Positions 1-8,905 are shown, numbered from the stretch's first letter. The stretch is 64,000 bases of DNA from Lutimaribacter pacificus (GCF_900142185.1 NZ_FQZZ01000004.1:124001-188000); one strand, 5' to 3'. Numbers and translations are program-made. Notes: generated from the letters alone by a model not told the origin.

Positions 1-1
1 G

Positions 2-388
2 CGCGCCGCGAAATCCGGCGGCGGGGTCGAGATCCTGTCGGTCATCCCGCCCGAGGAATTCAACCACTGGATCGGCGTCGGCGACATCATGCGCGAAGAG
101 GCCCGCGAACGCATCCACGCCCATTTCGAGGTGTTCGCCAAATGGATGCGCGACAAGCAGAACGTCGACCCGAACCTGGTGATCCGCGAGGGCGAGCCGG
201 TGAACGAGATCCTTGCCCAGATCCGCGAAGACCCCGAAATCGGCGTGCTGGTGCTGGGCGCGGGCACCGACAAGAAAGGCCCCGGCCCGCTGGTCAGCCA
301 GCTCAGCCGGAACGCCGGCTCGCTGCCGGTTCCGATCACCATCGTGCCGGGCGACCTGTCCAAGGAACGGCTGGAAGCGATCACCTGA
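2..388 (+). CDS. Universal stress protein (UspA family), 5' end outside window
   Basis: This is the C-terminal part of a Usp-fold protein; the open frame runs in from the left edge at base 2 and ends at a TGA at 386-388. The visible 128 residues contain the typical strand VLVLGA followed by GTDKKGPGPLVSQLS, matching the G-2x-G-9x-G(S/T) ATP-binding pattern near the C terminus of ATP-binding Usp proteins. Usp proteins are cytoplasmic nucleotide-binding proteins induced by starvation or stress; the specific role is unknown. It lies about 96 bp upstream of a NifU-type gene in the same direction. The N-terminal half, where the remaining ATP-loop residues would be, cannot be seen. Confidence 0.85.
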   Translation, partial: RAAKSGGGVEILSVIPPEEFNHWIGVGDIMREEARERIHAHFEVFAKWMRDKQNVDPNLVIREGEPVNEILAQIREDPEIGVLVLGAGTDKKGPGPLVSQLSRNAGSLPVPITIVPGDLSKERLEAIT

Positions 389-484
389 CCGGGGCGGCGC
401 ACCCGGATTAGAATCATTCCAAACCTTGACTCCGGGCCCCGCCGGGCGCATATCGGGGGCATCCCGGCAAAAGGTGCAAATCCT

Positions 485-1048
485 ATGTTCATTCAAACCG
501 AATCCACCCCGAACCCCGCCACGCTGAAATTCCTGCCCGGCCAGTCGGTGCTGGAAACCGGCACCGCGGATTTCCCCGGCGCGGATGCCGCCGCCGCCTC
601 GCCGCTGGCGCAGCGCATCTTCGCGGTCGCGGGCGTGTCCGGCGTGTTCTTCGGCACCGATTTCGTGACCGTGACCAAGGGCGACACGGTGGAATGGGAC
701 CACATCAAGCCCGCGATCCTGGGCGCGATCATGGAACATTACCAGTCCGGCCAGCCGGTCATGGCGGGCGAGGCACAGCCCGCCTCGGGCCATGCCGACC
801 ATGACGGCCCGGATTCCGAGGTGGTGGGCCAGATCAAGGAACTGCTGGATACCCGCGTGCGCCCCGCCGTCGCGCAGGATGGCGGCGACATCACCTTCCA
901 CGGCTTTGATCGCGGCGTCGTCTACCTGCACATGCAGGGGGCCTGCGCCGGCTGCCCGTCCTCGACCCTCACGCTGAAGATGGGGATCGAGAACCTGCTG
1001 CGCCACTACATCCCCGAAGTGACCGAGGTGCGGCCCGTTGCCGTCTGA
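485..1048 (+). CDS. NifU-family Fe-S cluster scaffold/carrier protein (Nfu type)
   Basis: The 187-aa protein has the two-domain Nfu architecture. An N-terminal Nfu_N domain (about residues 1-90, opening MFIQTESTPNPATLKF) is followed by a C-terminal NifU-like domain (about 115-183) carrying the cluster-binding CxxC in GACAGCPSSTLTLK. Nfu proteins hold a [4Fe-4S] cluster at a dimer interface and pass it to apo-enzymes. The ATG at 485 matches the family N terminus. Its last 11 bases overlap the start of tsaB, so the two are probably translationally coupled. Confidence 0.92.
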   Translation: MFIQTESTPNPATLKFLPGQSVLETGTADFPGADAAAASPLAQRIFAVAGVSGVFFGTDFVTVTKGDTVEWDHIKPAILGAIMEHYQSGQPVMAGEAQPASGHADHDGPDSEVVGQIKELLDTRVRPAVAQDGGDITFHGFDRGVVYLHMQGACAGCPSSTLTLKMGIENLLRHYIPEVTEVRPVAV

Positions 1049-1619
1049 CCGACCGGTCCTGGGGTTCGATACATCGGCGGCGCATTGCGCCGCCGCTTTG
1101 CTGTCTGGCGGCCGGATCGTGGCACAAACCGCCGAAGAGATGGGGCGCGGACAGGCCGAACGGCTGTTCCCGCTGCTTGAAGAGCTGCTTGCCGGGGCCG
1201 GTATCGGCTGGCGCGACCTTGCCCGGATCGGCGTGGGCATCGGGCCGGGCAACTTCACCGGCATCCGAATCTCGGTCGCCGCTGCGCGCGGGCTGGCGCT
1301 GTCACTGGGCATCCCCGCCATCGGCGTCAGCAGTTTCGACGCGATCCGGCTCGACGCGCCGCAGGCCCGCGCCGCCGTGCCCGCCCCGCGCGACCAGGTC
1401 TACCTGCGCGCGCCCGGCACCGCCCCGGTGCTGATCCCGCTGGCCGAGGCCGGGACCGGGCTGACATTTCCCCCCGCCCCGGCGGACCTGGCCGCGCGCA
1501 TCGCCCGCGCCGCCGCGACCGCGCCGCCCGATGCGCCCCCGCCGGCCCCCCTCTATATCCGCGCCGCCGACGCGGCCCCGGCGCGCGACACGCCGCCGGT
1601 GATCCTCGATGACGCCTGA
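1038..1619 (+). CDS. tsaB: tRNA threonylcarbamoyladenosine biosynthesis protein TsaB
   Basis: The 193-aa protein is TsaB, the non-catalytic partner of TsaD in forming t6A37 on ANN-decoding tRNAs. It has the ASKHA-fold N terminus (LGFDTSAAHCAAALL) and the family signature GIGPGNFTGIRI at about residues 70-81. The C-terminal half is shortened and Ala/Pro-rich, as in other Rhodobacteraceae. The start is a TTG at 1038, inside the end of the Nfu gene. The stop overlaps rimI, giving an nfu-tsaB-rimI run of overlapping genes. Confidence 0.9.
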   Translation: MPSDRPVLGFDTSAAHCAAALLSGGRIVAQTAEEMGRGQAERLFPLLEELLAGAGIGWRDLARIGVGIGPGNFTGIRISVAAARGLALSLGIPAIGVSSFDAIRLDAPQARAAVPAPRDQVYLRAPGTAPVLIPLAEAGTGLTFPPAPADLAARIARAAATAPPDAPPPAPLYIRAADAAPARDTPPVILDDA

Positions 1620-2022
1620 AACGCTGGCCCGGCTCCACGCCGCTGCCTTCACCCACCCGCGACCGTGGAGCGCGCAGGAATTCGCCAGCCTGCTCGACAG
1701 CCCCCATGTCTTTGCCGTGGGCGACACGCGCGCCTTCGCGCTCGGCCGCGTCATCGCGGACGAGGCCGAGTTGCTGACCATCGCCACCGATCCCGCGCAC
1801 CGCCTGCAGGGGCTGGGCCGCGCCACCCTCACCGCCTTCCACGACGCGGCGCGCGCCCGTGGCGCCACATCGGCCCATCTCGAGGTCGCCGCCGACAATA
1901 CAGCCGCGAACGCGCTCTATGCCGCCGCCGGATACGCGCGGACCGGCCTGCGCCCGGGCTATTACAACCGCCCCGGCGCGCGCCCTGTCGATGCGCTTCT
2001 GCTGACACGCGCGCTGCCCTGA
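1609..2022 (+). CDS. rimI: GNAT acetyltransferase, probable ribosomal-protein-alanine N-acetyltransferase RimI
   Basis: This 137-aa single-domain GNAT protein has the acetyl-CoA loop in the form HRLQGLGRATL (consensus Q/RxxGxG/A) at about residues 64-74. The following LEVAADNTAANALYAAAGY is the RimI-like motif B region. RimI acetylates the N-terminal alanine of ribosomal protein S18, and tsaB-rimI adjacency is widespread, which supports the name. The ATG at 1609 lies inside the end of tsaB (11-bp overlap). Other GNAT substrates cannot be excluded from sequence alone. Confidence 0.83.
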   Translation: MTPETLARLHAAAFTHPRPWSAQEFASLLDSPHVFAVGDTRAFALGRVIADEAELLTIATDPAHRLQGLGRATLTAFHDAARARGATSAHLEVAADNTAANALYAAAGYARTGLRPGYYNRPGARPVDALLLTRALP

Positions 2023-2025
2023 TCC

Positions 2026-2072
2026 TTCATCGTTCGGAAAATACTCAATCCGCCCGCTGACCCTTGGTCAGC
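2026..2072 (+). repeat. Dispersed intergenic element, copy A (TTCATC...AAATACTC plus hairpin)
   Basis: Directly after the rimI stop lies TTCATCGTTCGGAAAATACTC (2026-2046, with a few mismatches to the other copies), followed by a perfect 7-bp hairpin, GCTGACC-CTT-GGTCAGC (2056-2072). Related copies follow the MAPEG gene (44414) and the guanine deaminase gene (57488). All three lie just 3' of a stop codon, so a role in 3'-end formation or as a dispersed REP-like element is inferred. Confidence 0.6.
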
Positions 2073-2105
2073 CGCCCCGGGGGCAAGGCGCGGCCGAGAT
2101 TCCTG

Positions 2106-2136
2106 TTGACCCTTCGCACCCGTCCCGGCCTTAATC
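2106..2136 (+). promoter_or_regulatory. Candidate sigma70-type promoter for the BMP transporter operon
   Basis: TTGACC (2106-2111) and CTTAAT/TTAATC (2130-2136), spaced 18-19 bp, stand about 65 bp upstream of the substrate-binding protein start. The assignment rests on similarity to -35/-10 consensus only; there is no experimental support. Confidence 0.35.
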
Positions 2137-2198
2137 GGGGCCGGAACCGCCTGACCGGGCGCGCGCCCCGCGCCCCTTCAACCAACTGGGAGATTCAC

Positions 2199-3197
2199 AT
2201 GACAATCATGAAAACCATTCTCGGCGCCGCCGCGTCCGTGGCGCTCGCCTCCGGTGCCGCTCTGGCCGATCCGGCGCTGATTTTCGACCTTGGCGGGAAA
2301 TTCGACAAAAGCTTCAACGAGGCGGCGTTCAACGGCGCGCAACGCTGGGCCGAGGAAACCGGCGGCAGCTTCAACGAGATCGAACTGCAATCCGAGGCCC
2401 AGCGCGAACAGGCCCTGCGCCGCTTTGCCGAGGCCGGGTTCAACCCGGTCATCACGATGGGCTTTGCCATGGCCGACCCGCTCAGCACCGTGGCGCCCGA
2501 CTATCCCGACACCAAGTTCGCGGTGGTCGACGTGACATGGCTCGACGTGCCCAACGTGCGCCAGATCGGCTTTGCCGAGCATGAGGGCTCGTACCTCGTG
2601 GGGATGCTGGCGGCGATGGCGTCGGAAACCGGCACGGTCGGTTTCGTCGGCGGCATGGACGTGCCGCTGATTCGCCATTTCGGCTGCGGATACGCGCAGG
2701 GTGCGAAGGCGGTGAACCCGGATATCAACATCGTGGCCAACATGACCGGCACCACCCCCGCGGCGTGGAACGACCCGGTCAAGGGCTCGGAGCTGACCAA
2801 GGCGCAGATCAGCCAGGGCGCCGACGTGGTCTATGCCGCGGCCGGGGGCACCGGCGTGGGCGTGCTGCAAACCGCCGCCGACGAGGGCATCCTGTCGATC
2901 GGCGTGGACAGCAACCAGAACCACCTGCATCCGGGCAAGGTGCTGACCTCGATGCTCAAGCGCGTCGATGTCGCCGTGTATGAGGCGATGAAGGCGGGCG
3001 AAGACCTGGAAACCGGCGTCTTCACGCTGGGCCTTGCCGAAAACGGCGTGGGCTATGCGCTGGATGAAAACAACGCCTCGCTCATCACCGACGAGATGAA
3101 GGCCGCGGTGGACGACGCCCGCCAGAAGATCATCGACGGCGAGATTAACGTGGTCAGCTATTACGAGAACGACAGCTGCCCGGCGCTGACCTTCTGA
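2199..3197 (+). CDS. BMP-family ABC transporter substrate-binding protein (nucleoside uptake)
   Basis: The 332-aa periplasmic protein has a Sec signal peptide (MTIMKTILGAAASVALASGAALA) and no lipobox cysteine, so it should be soluble in the periplasm. The mature part has the Med/BMP-type features LIFDLGGKFDKSFNEAAF near its start and GFVGGMDVPLIRHFGCGYAQG at mid-protein. BMP/PnrA-type receptors bind purine nucleosides. The ATG at 2199 is preferred over more upstream starts because it begins the signal peptide and has a GGGAG Shine-Dalgarno just upstream. It is the first gene of a four-gene transporter operon. Confidence 0.9.
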   Translation: MTIMKTILGAAASVALASGAALADPALIFDLGGKFDKSFNEAAFNGAQRWAEETGGSFNEIELQSEAQREQALRRFAEAGFNPVITMGFAMADPLSTVAPDYPDTKFAVVDVTWLDVPNVRQIGFAEHEGSYLVGMLAAMASETGTVGFVGGMDVPLIRHFGCGYAQGAKAVNPDINIVANMTGTTPAAWNDPVKGSELTKAQISQGADVVYAAAGGTGVGVLQTAADEGILSIGVDSNQNHLHPGKVLTSMLKRVDVAVYEAMKAGEDLETGVFTLGLAENGVGYALDENNASLITDEMKAAVDDARQKIIDGEINVVSYYENDSCPALTF

Positions 3198-3204
3198 GCC
3201 TGAC

Positions 3205-3275
3205 GCGGGCCGGGCACGCCCCGGCCCGCCAGCACGCCTGTCGGCCCCGTCCGGGGGCCTTTCCCGCAGGGAAAG
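3205..3275 (+). terminator. Hairpin cluster between binding-protein and ATPase genes
   Basis: Three adjacent inverted repeats fill the gap: GCGGGCCGGG/CCCGGCCCGC (3205-3229), GGCCCC/GGGGCC followed by TTT (3243-3262), and CTTTCCC-GCA-GGGAAAG (3259-3275). Such structures after a binding-protein gene usually cause partial termination or protect the 3' end, giving more receptor than membrane components. That role is inferred here. Confidence 0.55.
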
Positions 3276-3315
3276 CCCGCAAGGGCCGATGGGCGCCACC
3301 GGCAGGGAGCATTCG

Positions 3316-4965
3316 ATGACCACCGCACCGGCGATCGAACTCAGGGGCATCTCCAAGGCCTTCGGCCCCGTGCAGGCCAACAAGGATATCTCGATCCTTG
3401 TCGAACGCGGCACGATCCATGGCATCATCGGCGAAAACGGCGCGGGCAAATCCACGCTGATGTCGATCCTCTACGGCTTCTACAAGGCCGACGCGGGCGA
3501 GATCTTCATCGGCGGGCAAAAGACCGAGATACCCGACAGCCAGGCCGCGATTGCCGCCGGGATCGGCATGGTGTTCCAGCATTTCAAGCTGGTGGAAAAC
3601 TTCACCGTCCTCGAAAACGTCGTGCTGGGGGCCGAGGATGGCCGCCTGCTGCGCCCCAGCCTGGCCACGGCACGGGCCGAGCTCAAGGCGCTGGCCAGCG
3701 ATTACGGGCTCAACGTCGATCCCGACGCGGTGATCGCGGATATCGGTGTGGGCCAGCAGCAGCGCGTGGAAATCCTCAAGGCGCTTTACCGGCAGGCCGA
3801 TATCCTGATCCTCGACGAACCCACCGGCGTGCTGACCCCGGCCGAGGCCGACCAGCTGTTCCGCATCCTCGGGCGGCTCAAGGCCGAGGGCAAGACCATC
3901 GTCCTGATCACCCACAAGCTGCGCGAGATCATGGAGATCACCGACACCGTGTCCGTGATGCGCCGGGGCGAGATGACCGCCACCGTCAGGACCGCCGAAA
4001 CCTCGCCCACCGAACTGGCCGAACTGATGGTCGGCCGCAAGGTGCTGCTGCGCGTCGACAAGACACCGGCGCAACCGGGGGCGCCGATCCTCGAAATCGA
4101 AAACCTGTCCGTCACCGACAGCGCCGGGGTGCAGCGGCTTCGGGGCGTGTCGCTGAACGTGCGCGCGGGCGAAATCCTCGGGCTGGCGGGGGTGGCGGGC
4201 AACGGCCAGTCCGAACTGCTCGAAGTGCTGGGCGGGATGCGCACGGCCACCGGCCGCATCACCATGAACGGCCAGCCCATCGACCTGGGCGGGCGGCATT
4301 CCGACGGCCAGTCGCGCCGCGCGCGCGGCATCGGCCACGTCCCCGAGGACCGCCAGCGCGAGGGGCTGATCATGCCCTATTCCGCCTGGGAAAACAGCGT
4401 ATTCGGCTATCACCACGACCCGCGCTGGCAGAACGGCCCGCTGATGGACAATGCCGGGATCGAGGCCGCGGCGCAGGACCAGATGGATCGCTTCGACGTG
4501 CGCCCCCCGAACCCGCGGCTGGCGGCGCGGAATTTCTCGGGCGGCAACCAGCAAAAGATCGTCGTGGCGCGCGAAATCGACCGCAACCCCGACCTGCTGC
4601 TGATCGGCCAGCCCACACGCGGCGTCGATATCGGCGCCATCGAATTCATCCACAAGCAGATCATCGCGCTCCGCGACCAGGGCAAGGCGATCCTGCTGGT
4701 GTCGGTCGAACTCGACGAGATCCTGTCGCTGGCCGACCGCGTGGCGGTGATGTTCGACGGGCAGATCATGGGCGAAGGCCCCGCCGGCAGCGCCACGCAG
4801 GTCGGGCTGGGCTGCCTGATGGCGGGGCTGGGCGGCGACGACACCCGCGACATGTCCGGCTGGACGATATCGGATGCCGCCATCATCGAGGAAGGCACGC
4901 CCGACGTGTCCCGGATCGAGGCGCAACTGGCCGAAAAACACGCCGACGCCAGCAAGGAGGTCTGA
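3316..4965 (+). CDS. ABC transporter ATP-binding protein, duplicated cassette (BMP/nucleoside type)
   Basis: This 549-aa protein is two fused ABC cassettes. Cassette 1 has Walker A GENGAGKS, signature GVGQQQRVEI and Walker B ILILDEPTG. Cassette 2 is degenerate: GVAGNGQSE replaces Walker A and LLIGQPTRGVDIG replaces a canonical Walker B, while the SGGNQQK signature is intact. This asymmetry is usual for the RbsA-like ATPases of BMP nucleoside transporters. The ATG at 3316 follows GGGAG; an ATG 27 bp upstream is in frame but has no good ribosome site. It ends 3 bp before the first permease gene. Confidence 0.92.
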   Translation: MTTAPAIELRGISKAFGPVQANKDISILVERGTIHGIIGENGAGKSTLMSILYGFYKADAGEIFIGGQKTEIPDSQAAIAAGIGMVFQHFKLVENFTVLENVVLGAEDGRLLRPSLATARAELKALASDYGLNVDPDAVIADIGVGQQQRVEILKALYRQADILILDEPTGVLTPAEADQLFRILGRLKAEGKTIVLITHKLREIMEITDTVSVMRRGEMTATVRTAETSPTELAELMVGRKVLLRVDKTPAQPGAPILEIENLSVTDSAGVQRLRGVSLNVRAGEILGLAGVAGNGQSELLEVLGGMRTATGRITMNGQPIDLGGRHSDGQSRRARGIGHVPEDRQREGLIMPYSAWENSVFGYHHDPRWQNGPLMDNAGIEAAAQDQMDRFDVRPPNPRLAARNFSGGNQQKIVVAREIDRNPDLLLIGQPTRGVDIGAIEFIHKQIIALRDQGKAILLVSVELDEILSLADRVAVMFDGQIMGEGPAGSATQVGLGCLMAGLGGDDTRDMSGWTISDAAIIEEGTPDVSRIEAQLAEKHADASKEV

Positions 4966-4968
4966 GAC

Positions 4969-6063
4969 ATGGACAGAATGCCGCCCTGGGCCGACGCGCT
5001 GCTGGTGCCACTGATCTCGCTGGTGCTGGCCGCGATCCTGTCGGCGCTGGTCATCATCGGCATCGGCGAAGACCCGGTTGCCGCCGTGACGCTGATGGTC
5101 AAGGGCGCGCTCGGCTCGACCTATGGCTGGGGTTACACGCTTTACTACGCGACGAATTTCATCTTCACCGGCCTGGCCGTGGCGGTGGCCTTTCACGCCC
5201 GCATGTTCAATATCGGCGGCGAGGGGCAGGCGATGCTGGGCGGGCTGGGCGTGGCGCTCGTCTGCCTCTACCTGCCGCTGCCGCACTGGACGCTGGCGCT
5301 GGTCGCGGCCACGCTGGGCGCGGCGATCTTCGGTGCCGCCTGGGCCTGTGTCCCGGCGGTGCTGCAGGCACGGCGCGGCAGCCATATCGTGATCACCACG
5401 ATCATGTTCAACTTCATCGCCGCCGCGCTGCTGAACTACATGCTGGTCAACCTGCTGCGCCCCAAGGGCGCGATGGACCCGGCCACCGCGAAATTCCCCG
5501 CCGCCACCAACCTGCCCACGCTGCACGACATGCTGACCCCCATCGGCCTGAATTTCTCGAAAGCGGCGCCCGCCAATGTCACGCTGGTGATCGCACTGCT
5601 GGCCTGCCTTGCGGTCTGGCTGTTGATCTGGCGCACGCGGCTGGGATACGAGATCCGCGCCTTCGGCCATTCGGAAACCGCCGCCCGCTATGCCGGGATC
5701 AGCCCCACGCGCATCACCGTGGTGGCGATGCTGATTTCCGGCGGGCTGGCCGGGTTGATGGCGCTCAACACCACCATGGGCGAGGCCGAGCGGCTGGTGC
5801 TCAACTCGGTCGAAGGCGCCGGTTTCATCGGCATCGCCGTGGCGCTGATGGGCCGCAGTCACCCGCTGGGCGTGCTGATGGCCGCGGTGCTGTTCGGGTT
5901 CCTCTACCAGGGCGGGGCCGAGCTTGCGCTCTGGACGAATATCCCGCGCGAACTGATCGTGGTGATCCAGGCGCTGGTGATCCTGTTCACCGGCGCGCTC
6001 GACAACATGGTGCGGATGCCGCTGGAACGGCTGTTCCTGTCGCGCCGCCGGAAAGAGGGCTGA
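4969..6063 (+). CDS. ABC transporter permease 1 (BMP/nucleoside type)
   Basis: The 364-aa integral membrane protein has about nine or ten hydrophobic segments and belongs to the BPD_transp_2 family. The conserved cytoplasmic loop GHSETAARYAGISPTRI (about residues 225-241), which contacts the ATPase, is present. It starts 3 bp after the ATPase stop behind an AAGGAGG site at the end of that gene, and is followed 3 bp later by the second permease. The two permeases should form a heterodimeric channel for nucleosides. Confidence 0.9.
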   Translation: MDRMPPWADALLVPLISLVLAAILSALVIIGIGEDPVAAVTLMVKGALGSTYGWGYTLYYATNFIFTGLAVAVAFHARMFNIGGEGQAMLGGLGVALVCLYLPLPHWTLALVAATLGAAIFGAAWACVPAVLQARRGSHIVITTIMFNFIAAALLNYMLVNLLRPKGAMDPATAKFPAATNLPTLHDMLTPIGLNFSKAAPANVTLVIALLACLAVWLLIWRTRLGYEIRAFGHSETAARYAGISPTRITVVAMLISGGLAGLMALNTTMGEAERLVLNSVEGAGFIGIAVALMGRSHPLGVLMAAVLFGFLYQGGAELALWTNIPRELIVVIQALVILFTGALDNMVRMPLERLFLSRRRKEG

Positions 6064-6066
6064 CAG

Positions 6067-7032
6067 ATGGATTTCGCCACCGCCCTGCAGATCCTCGACT
6101 CCACCGTGCGGCTCTCGACGCCGCTGCTGCTGGCCTGCCTTGCGGGGCTGTTTTCCGAACGCGCGGGCATCTTCGATATCGGGCTTGAGGGCAAGATGCT
6201 GATGGCCGCGTTCTTTTCCGCCGCCGTGGCCTTTGTCACCGGCTCGGTCTGGCTGGGGATGCTGGCGGGCATCGCCTCGTCGATGGCCCTGTCGGCGCTG
6301 CACGGTCTGGCCTCGATCACCTTTCGCGGCAACCAGCTGATTTCCGGCGTGGCGATCAACTTCCTCGCCGCCGGGCTGACGGTGCTGATCGCGCAGGACT
6401 GGTTTTCCCAGGGTGGGCGCACCCCCTCGCTGATCGGGCAGGCCCGGTTCGAGCCGCTGACCCTGCCGCTGGCCGACACCCTGCAAACCGTGCCCATCCT
6501 CGGGCCCCTCTATCACGAGCTGATCTCGGGCCACACGCTGCCGGTCTATTTCGCCTTCCTCTGCGTGCCCGCGACATGGTGGATACTCTACCGCACGCGG
6601 TTCGGCCTGCGCCTGCGCGCCGTGGGCGAAAACCCCGCCGCCGTGGACACCGCGGGCATCTCGGTGATCGGGCTGCGCTATGCCGCCGTGGCGATCTGCG
6701 GGCTGCTTTGCGGGATCGCGGGCGCCTACCTGGCCACCGCCTTGCAGGCCGGGTTCATCAAGGACATGACCGCCGGGCGCGGCTATATCGCGCTGGCCGC
6801 GCTGATCTTCGCCAAGTGGCGGCCGTGGTACGCGCTGATGTCCTGCCTGCTTTTCGGCTTCCTGCAGGCGGTCGCCCTGCGCTACCAGAATATCGACCTC
6901 GGGCCCGTCACCCTGCCGGTGCAGTTCATGGACGCCCTGCCCTATATCCTGACCGTGGTGATCCTGGCAGGCTTCGTCGGCCGCGCCATCCCGCCCCGCG
7001 CGGGCGGTGAGCCCTATGTCAAGGAACGCTGA
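6067..7032 (+). CDS. ABC transporter permease 2 (BMP/nucleoside type)
   Basis: The 321-aa membrane protein of the BPD_transp_2 family is the partner of the preceding permease. It shows the family pattern RAGIFDIGLEGKMLMAAF near residue 32 and the ATPase-contact loop GENPAAVDTAGISVIGLR around residues 190-207. It closes the four-gene transporter operon and is followed by a candidate terminator. Confidence 0.9.
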   Translation: MDFATALQILDSTVRLSTPLLLACLAGLFSERAGIFDIGLEGKMLMAAFFSAAVAFVTGSVWLGMLAGIASSMALSALHGLASITFRGNQLISGVAINFLAAGLTVLIAQDWFSQGGRTPSLIGQARFEPLTLPLADTLQTVPILGPLYHELISGHTLPVYFAFLCVPATWWILYRTRFGLRLRAVGENPAAVDTAGISVIGLRYAAVAICGLLCGIAGAYLATALQAGFIKDMTAGRGYIALAALIFAKWRPWYALMSCLLFGFLQAVALRYQNIDLGPVTLPVQFMDALPYILTVVILAGFVGRAIPPRAGGEPYVKER

Positions 7033-7061
7033 CACCATCGGTCCAAATCCGGCCATGGCAT

Positions 7062-7080
7062 AAGGCCAAACCGGCCTTTT
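7062..7080 (+). terminator. Candidate rho-independent terminator after the BMP operon
   Basis: A 6-bp stem AAGGCC/GGCCTT with a 5-nt loop (7062-7078) runs into TTTT (7077-7080). The stem is short, so the call is moderate. Confidence 0.5.
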
Positions 7081-7140
7081 CCACCGACCCGCCCCCATGC
7101 CGCGCTTGCAAAGCGCGGTGACCCGGCGCTAGGAACAGTT

Positions 7141-8064
7141 ATGCAGATCTACCTCCCCATAGCCGAGGTTTCGGTCAACGCCTTCCTCCTTCTGGGGCTG
7201 GGCGGACTTGTGGGGATCCTGTCCGGCATGTTCGGGGTCGGCGGCGGCTTCCTTCTGACGCCGCTCCTGTTTTTCGTCGGCATCCCCCCGACGGTCGCCG
7301 TGGCGACCGGGGCGAACCAGATCGTCGCCTCGTCCTTTTCCGGCGTGCTGGCGCATCTGCGGCGCAAGACGGTAGACCTGCGAATGGGCACGGTCCTGCT
7401 GGCGGGCGGCCTTGTCGGGGCCGCCATCGGGGTCGTGGTGTTCAACTACCTGAAATCTCTTGGCCAGGTCGATCTGCTGGTCACGCTGTGCTATGTCCTG
7501 TTCCTGGGCATCGTCGGCGCGCTGATGTTCGTCGAAAGCCTGCGCGCCATCCGCCGCAGCCGTGCCGCGGGCGGGGTTCCCGCGCCGAAACGGCGGCAGC
7601 GCAACTGGGTGCATACCATGCCCTTCAAGATGCGGTTCCGCACCTCGGGGCTTTATATCTCGGTCATTCCGCCGCTGATCGTCAGCATCCTCGTGGGTGT
7701 CCTGGTGGCGATCATGGGCGTCGGCGGCGGCTTCATCATGGTGCCGGCGATGATCTACATCCTCGGGATGCCGACCAAGGTCGTCGTGGGCACATCGCTG
7801 TTCCAGATCATCTTCGTCACCGGGTTCACCACGCTGCTGCACGCGACGACGAATTACACCGTCGACATGGTGCTGGCCGTGCTGCTGCTGATCGGCGGGG
7901 TGATCGGCGCCCAGATCGGCACCGGCATCGGCGTCAGGATGAAGGCCGAACAACTGCGCGTCCTGCTGGCGCTGCTGGTTCTGGCCGTGTGCGGCAAGCT
8001 GGCGCTCGACCTGTTGCTGCAACCGTCCGAGCTGTACTCGATCGGTCCGACGGGGGGGCGGTGA
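7141..8064 (+). CDS. TSUP (TauE/SafE) family membrane permease
   Basis: The 307-aa polytopic protein carries the duplicated TSUP signature: GMFGVGGGFLLTPLL (about residues 31-45) and IMGVGGGFIMVPAMI (about 196-210). TSUP proteins export sulfite, sulfoacetate or related anions, or take up organosulfur compounds; the substrate cannot be read from sequence. Its TGA overlaps the ATG of the next gene by one base. That gene is a TIGR02186 family protein, which pairs with TSUP permeases in many alphaproteobacteria, so they probably work together at the membrane. Confidence 0.88.
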   Translation: MQIYLPIAEVSVNAFLLLGLGGLVGILSGMFGVGGGFLLTPLLFFVGIPPTVAVATGANQIVASSFSGVLAHLRRKTVDLRMGTVLLAGGLVGAAIGVVVFNYLKSLGQVDLLVTLCYVLFLGIVGALMFVESLRAIRRSRAAGGVPAPKRRQRNWVHTMPFKMRFRTSGLYISVIPPLIVSILVGVLVAIMGVGGGFIMVPAMIYILGMPTKVVVGTSLFQIIFVTGFTTLLHATTNYTVDMVLAVLLLIGGVIGAQIGTGIGVRMKAEQLRVLLALLVLAVCGKLALDLLLQPSELYSIGPTGGR

Positions 8065-8828
8065 TGCGCATTCTGGTGGCCCTCCTCCTGCTTTGCACCA
8101 CGCTGCCGCTGCCGCTCCGCGCGGAAGAGGTCGTTCTGGGCCTCAGCCGCAACCGTGTTGCGATCACGACGAATTTCGACGGCTCGGAAATCCTGATCTT
8201 CGGCGCGGTCAAACGCGAAGAGCCGTTGCAGGCCGAACCGCTCGAGGTGGTGGTCACCGTGGCCGGACCCTCCGAACACGTCACCGTGCGGCGCAAGGAC
8301 CGCCGGGCAGGCATCTGGCTCAATAGCGCCGCGGTCGAGATCGACGCCGCGCCGTCCTTTTACGCGGTCGCCACCTCGGCCCCGATGCGCGACGCGCTGC
8401 TTGCCATCGAGGACCTGCGCCACCGGGTCAGCATCCCCCGCGCCATCCGCTCGGTCGGCGCCCCGGCCGAGGTGGGCGACGCGCAGCTTTTCACCCGGGC
8501 CCTGATCCGCATCCGCGAGGAGTCCGGGCTGTACCAGACGCTCGAAGGCGCGGTGCAGTTCCGCGAGCAGACCCTGTTCAACGCCTCCATCGCCCTGCCC
8601 GCCAACCTGACCGAAGGCGCCTATGCCACCCGCATCTTCCTGACCCGCGGCGGCGAGGTGGTCGCGCAATACGAAACCGTGATCGAGGTCGACAAGGTCG
8701 GGCTGGAACGCTTCCTCTACACCCTGTCGCGCGAACAGCCGCTGATCTACGGCCTGCTCTCGCTCGCCATTGCGATCCTCGCAGGCTGGGGCGCCTCGGC
8801 CGCCTTCAGGCTGCTGCGGCAAAGCTGA
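8064..8828 (+). CDS. TIGR02186 family membrane-anchored periplasmic protein
   Basis: The 254-aa protein begins with a signal peptide (MRILVALLLLCTTLPLPLRA) and ends with a transmembrane helix (about residues 228-248, YGLLSLAIAILAGWGASAAF). It is therefore a periplasmic domain tethered at the C terminus. I recognise it as the TIGR02186 family of unknown function that accompanies TSUP permeases. The start overlaps the permease stop in a TGATG-type junction, so stoichiometric translation is likely. It may be an accessory or sensing subunit, which is inference. Confidence 0.8.
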   Translation: MRILVALLLLCTTLPLPLRAEEVVLGLSRNRVAITTNFDGSEILIFGAVKREEPLQAEPLEVVVTVAGPSEHVTVRRKDRRAGIWLNSAAVEIDAAPSFYAVATSAPMRDALLAIEDLRHRVSIPRAIRSVGAPAEVGDAQLFTRALIRIREESGLYQTLEGAVQFREQTLFNASIALPANLTEGAYATRIFLTRGGEVVAQYETVIEVDKVGLERFLYTLSREQPLIYGLLSLAIAILAGWGASAAFRLLRQS

Positions 8829-8905
8829 TCGATGCACCCCGCCCGGAACAGCCGCGCAGCGGCCCGGCCATGCGATGCCCTTTGTCGCGAACCACTCGAA
8901 CAGCG

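Noticed and set aside
3154-7098. A 1314-codon antisense open frame across the BMP transporter operon
   Set aside because: Long antisense frames are expected at this G+C content, because stop codons are rare in the frame opposite high-GC third positions. The product is rich in His, Gln, Arg and Gly, has no recognisable domain, and contradicts a clear operon.
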